Assembly: GCA_015060335.1 (NCBI GenBank)
Contig: SUYR01000005.1
Location: 1 to 64,000 of the forward strand
Source of the DNA: Bacteroidales bacterium
Lineage (GTDB): Bacteria > Bacteroidota > Bacteroidia > Bacteroidales > UBA932
DNA: 64,000 nt
Direction: 5' to 3'
Shown in pieces: positions 61,508-64,000 of this stretch; within the stretch, counting starts at the first letter, position 1, and the number at the start of each line of letters is the position of its first letter. The notes below the pieces were generated by a model. It searched no databases. It saw only the letters and a program-made list of their open reading frames with translations, and had not been told where the DNA came from. The position numbers and the translations under genes are program-made.

Positions 61508-62842
61508 ATGCATCAACAAAAACATTCTCTAGAGATTATGGCTCCGGCAGGCAATTTCGAATGCCTTATGGCCGCCCTGCAGGGTGGAGCCGACTCAGTA
61601 TATTTCGGAGTGGAGAAGCTCAACATGCGTTCCCACTCGGCGAACAACTTCAAGATGACGGATCTCGATGAGATAGTCCGCATCTGCTCCGAATATAAAG
61701 TGAAGACATATCTCACCCTCAACATCGTGCTTTATGACAGTGATCTTGAGGACATGAGAAAGACTCTTGATGCTGCAAAGAAGGCGGGAGTTACTGCAGT
61801 GATAGCATCTGACATGGCAGCAATAGCATATGCCAGAAGCATAGGAGTAGAAGTACATATCTCCACACAGCTAAGCATATCCAATGCAGAAGCCCTGCGT
61901 TTCTATGCTCAGTTTGCAGACGTGATTGTACTTGCACGCGAGCTCAACCTGACACAGGTAAAGGAGATCAAGGCAATAATCGACAGGGACAATATCTGCG
62001 GTCCGTCCGGCAGACTCGTGGAGATAGAGATGTTCGCTCATGGTGCCTTGTGCATGGCGATTTCAGGAAAATGTTACCTGAGTCTCCATGAATATGGTGC
62101 ATCTGCAAACCGCGGTTCATGCTATCAGATATGCCGCCGCGCATATGATGTGCGTGACAGGGAAACAGGTGCCGAGCTTACTGTGGACAACAAATACATA
62201 ATGTCCCCTAAAGATTTGTGTACCATAGAGTTCATGGATAAGATAATAGCTGCTGGAGTTACAGTGTTCAAGATAGAAGGCAGAGCACGTTCGGCTGAAT
62301 ATGTAAAACGTGTGGCATCATGCTACCGTCGCGCCGCAGATGCTGTATGTGACGGAACATATACAGCGGAATTGGGTGCATCCCTGAAAAAGGAACTCGA
62401 GGAAGTGTTCAACAGAGGTTTCTGGGATGGCTACTATCAGGGAGCTCGTCTTGGAGAATGGTCTGAAATCTACGGCAGCAAGGCCACCCGCAAGAAAGCA
62501 TACTGCGGCAAGATCACCAACTGGTTCGGAAAGCTTGGAGTGGCAGAGATTCTCGTGGAGTCATATTCTCTGAAAGTCGGAGACAAGATCCTGATAATCG
62601 GGCCTACATCAGGTTGCGTGGAATATACCGTTCCTGAAATACGAGTAGATCTGAAGCCAGTCCAGGAGGCATCCAAAGGCACGTTCTGCTCGATTCCTAT
62701 AGACTGGTCGAAAGTCGTTCCCGGTGCACGCGAAGAGCAGCTCAGCCTCTGCGGTGACGGCTGCAGCGAGACTGCATGCAAGGCCATAGAAGAAAGCCGT
62801 CTGCGCCGTTCTGACAAGGTCTATATCTGGTCTGCAGACTAA
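61508..62842 (+). CDS. U32 peptidase-family protein (TrhP/YegQ-like)
   Basis: The 444-residue protein belongs to the U32 family. Its better-known members (TrhP, RlhA, UbiU) are Fe-S proteins for hydroxylation of tRNA, rRNA or ubiquinone precursors, not peptidases. It has an N-terminal MAPAGNFECLMAALQGGADSVYFG, a central FAHGALCMAISGKCYLS and SANRGSCYQICRRAY. These give four Cys residues that fit the family's Fe-S cluster. The C-terminal beta domain (about 335-444) is present. The probable role is tRNA U34 hydroxylation. Its stop codon overlaps that of recO on the other strand (shared CTAA at 62839-62842). Confidence 0.88.
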   Translation: MHQQKHSLEIMAPAGNFECLMAALQGGADSVYFGVEKLNMRSHSANNFKMTDLDEIVRICSEYKVKTYLTLNIVLYDSDLEDMRKTLDAAKKAGVTAVIASDMAAIAYARSIGVEVHISTQLSISNAEALRFYAQFADVIVLARELNLTQVKEIKAIIDRDNICGPSGRLVEIEMFAHGALCMAISGKCYLSLHEYGASANRGSCYQICRRAYDVRDRETGAELTVDNKYIMSPKDLCTIEFMDKIIAAGVTVFKIEGRARSAEYVKRVASCYRRAADAVCDGTYTAELGASLKKELEEVFNRGFWDGYYQGARLGEWSEIYGSKATRKKAYCGKITNWFGKLGVAEILVESYSLKVGDKILIIGPTSGCVEYTVPEIRVDLKPVQEASKGTFCSIPIDWSKVVPGAREEQLSLCGDGCSETACKAIEESRLRRSDKVYIWSAD

Positions 62843-63483
62843 GCGAACAGTTCCCTGAGCACCTTCAGGGAGTTGACATTCACAGAAGATTCTGTATGAT
62901 ATTCTATATAGCGGAGGATTTCTTCCGCTATTTCGTTTCTTGTCTGACCGTTGAGAGGAATCAGCATGGATTCTGCAAACGAGAGACTCATGAACTGCTC
63001 GATTGTCTGGAAATGATTCCCTACGAACGGCACCAGGTCACGCGTCTGAGGACTGAAGCCCAGAGTGACAGCAAGCTCCAGTAGAAAACGTATATGGAAA
63101 TTGCTGAAATCAGACTCGATCGCATCCAGCATAAGAATATTCTTCCTGCACCAGTCATATAGTCCATACTCTGCAGCGCCCTCCTTGATTGTCCTATAGA
63201 GGACTTCGCTTATGAACATGGTCATGGAGTTCTTGAGCATATTGTTTCTTATGCCAAGCAGAGAGCATGCAGAGGTCAGATTACCTGCAGAATACAGATT
63301 GGACCGGGGTGATTCCGTTATCTCTGCTTCTATAATATTGAGCGGAAGAAACAAAGGCATGGTCTTCTTGCTGACCCTCCTGATAAGAAAACTTCGCCGC
63401 CCATAGTCCCTGCTAAGGGTATGGACGACGAGTGAATTTTCGCCGAACTTGGTCGTATGGAGTACTATCAGCTCTGTAGTCAT
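62839..63483 (-). CDS. recO: DNA repair protein RecO
   Basis: RecO, with RecF and RecR, loads RecA on single-stranded gaps. The 214-residue protein has the N-terminal OB-fold (about 1-80, IVLHTTKFGENSLVVHTLSRDYGRRSFLIR) and a helical C-terminal domain. It lacks the Cys zinc cluster found in some RecO proteins and is slightly shorter than E. coli RecO (242 residues), as is usual in Bacteroidota. It starts 3 bp after the rdgB stop, so the two are an operon. Confidence 0.9.
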   Translation of the reverse strand: MTTELIVLHTTKFGENSLVVHTLSRDYGRRSFLIRRVSKKTMPLFLPLNIIEAEITESPRSNLYSAGNLTSACSLLGIRNNMLKNSMTMFISEVLYRTIKEGAAEYGLYDWCRKNILMLDAIESDFSNFHIRFLLELAVTLGFSPQTRDLVPFVGNHFQTIEQFMSLSFAESMLIPLNGQTRNEIAEEILRYIEYHTESSVNVNSLKVLRELFA

Positions 63484-63486
63484 ATA

Positions 63487-64000
63487 TCAGGCATTTGTCT
63501 TAAGCCACTGTGCCATTGCACGAAGCGCCTTGCCTCTATGAGAAATCTCGTTCTTCTGCTCCTCCGTAATATCTGCAAGAGTCTGTCCCGGATACTCATC
63601 AGCTATGAATATAGGATCATAACCGAATCCTCCGTTTCCGGACTTCTCATATGCTATAGTCCCCTCAAGTGTTCCTTCAAAGAAATGTTTTTCTCCGTTG
63701 ATTATAAGGGTAATGACGCTCTTGAAACGCGCTCTGCGGGACACCTTTTTCATCTTCAACCCCATAGCCGCCGCTGTATGCACCTCACTTTCAAGCACTT
63801 TAAGTTCATATAGAACTTTATCCATATTGGCATTGAAGTCCTTACCTTCTCCTGCATATCTTGCAGTATATACTCCCGGTGCTCCACCTAAAGAATCGAC
63901 CTCGAGTCCTGTATCGTCAGCAAAACAGTCACATCCGCACTTGTCAAAAAGATACTGTGCCTTCTGCAATGAATTTGCCCTCAAAGTGTTTCCAGTCTCG
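63487..64000 (-). CDS. rdgB: Non-canonical purine NTP pyrophosphatase, 5' end cut by the window
   Basis: RdgB/HAM1 enzymes hydrolyse ITP, dITP and XTP to protect DNA and RNA. The visible C-terminal 170 or so residues include the family motif ETGNTLRANSLQKA at the window edge, then CFADDTGLEVDSLGGAPGVYTARYAGEG, GFGYDPIFI and SHRGKALRAM. The reading frame is open to position 64000 and the conserved N-terminal start of the family is missing. The gene therefore continues outside; a TTG at 63984 is not the true start. Confidence 0.93.
   Translation of the reverse strand, partial: ETGNTLRANSLQKAQYLFDKCGCDCFADDTGLEVDSLGGAPGVYTARYAGEGKDFNANMDKVLYELKVLESEVHTAAAMGLKMKKVSRRARFKSVITLIINGEKHFFEGTLEGTIAYEKSGNGGFGYDPIFIADEYPGQTLADITEEQKNEISHRGKALRAMAQWLKTNA

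Noticed and set aside
62839..63483. RecO as a truncated pseudogene because of its 214 residues
   Set aside because: Bacteroidota RecO proteins are often this short, the OB-fold and helical domain are both present, and the operon with rdgB is tight.

Overview
The window comes from a member of the Bacteroidales (Bacteroidota), probably a gut or other host-associated species. It holds three separate SusC/SusD pairs, many lipoproteins with a Bacteroidota-type lipobox, a hybrid two-component regulator (HTCS), and several promoters with the phylum's TAnnTTTG -7 element in place of a sigma70 -10 box. The genus cannot be fixed from this sequence. No rRNA, tRNA or CRISPR array was recognised.

Layout. 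(1) 1-2843: rhaD (rhamnulose-1-phosphate aldolase), facing a two-gene operon for a membrane metallophosphoesterase and an isoprenylcysteine-methyltransferase-like protein. (2) 2981-18739, plus strand, alpha-mannan locus: a membrane-spanning Kelch/winged-helix regulator, a carbohydrate-binding-like lipoprotein, then GH76, SusC, SusD, DUF3823, GH92 and GH125. GH76, GH92 and GH125 together suggest the alpha-1,6 backbone and alpha-1,2/1,3 branches of yeast-type mannan or high-mannose glycans. (3) 35955 down to 18878, minus strand: one nine-gene polysaccharide utilisation locus (PUL) of unclear substrate (FISUMP lipoprotein, BNR propeller with CBM9-like domain, SusC, SusD, DUF1735-propeller, BACON/SusE-propeller, phosphodiester-glycosidase-like protein, unassigned six-hairpin glycosidase, GH2). 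A divergent HTCS at 36120-40097 is its likely regulator. (4) 40098-42693: an Rpn-type nuclease, a 545-bp non-coding stretch full of palindromic repeats, and an orphan tyrosine recombinase. (5) 42772-55256: starch locus with SusC, SusD, a SusE-like protein, a surface GH13 amylase, a fimbrillin-like protein fused to starch-binding-type modules, and a convergent GH77 4-alpha-glucanotransferase. (6) 55401-64000: an MFS sugar-phosphate-type transporter, an SGNH esterase, then housekeeping genes: MATE exporter, rsgA, prenyl diphosphate synthase, U32 peptidase-family protein, recO and rdgB (cut by the window end).

In each PUL the surface lipoproteins would bind and cut the glycan, the SusCD pair would import oligosaccharides, and periplasmic exo-enzymes would finish the digestion. 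The most unusual things here are: the one-polypeptide sensor/DNA-binding protein at 2981-5473; the minus-strand PUL, with two neighbouring lipoproteins that share a C-terminal lectin-like propeller; the fimbrillin/CBM fusion; an integrase abutting a susC; and two families of intergenic elements. One is a 115-nt two-hairpin element and the other a 76-nt element; each occurs twice in gapless alignment.
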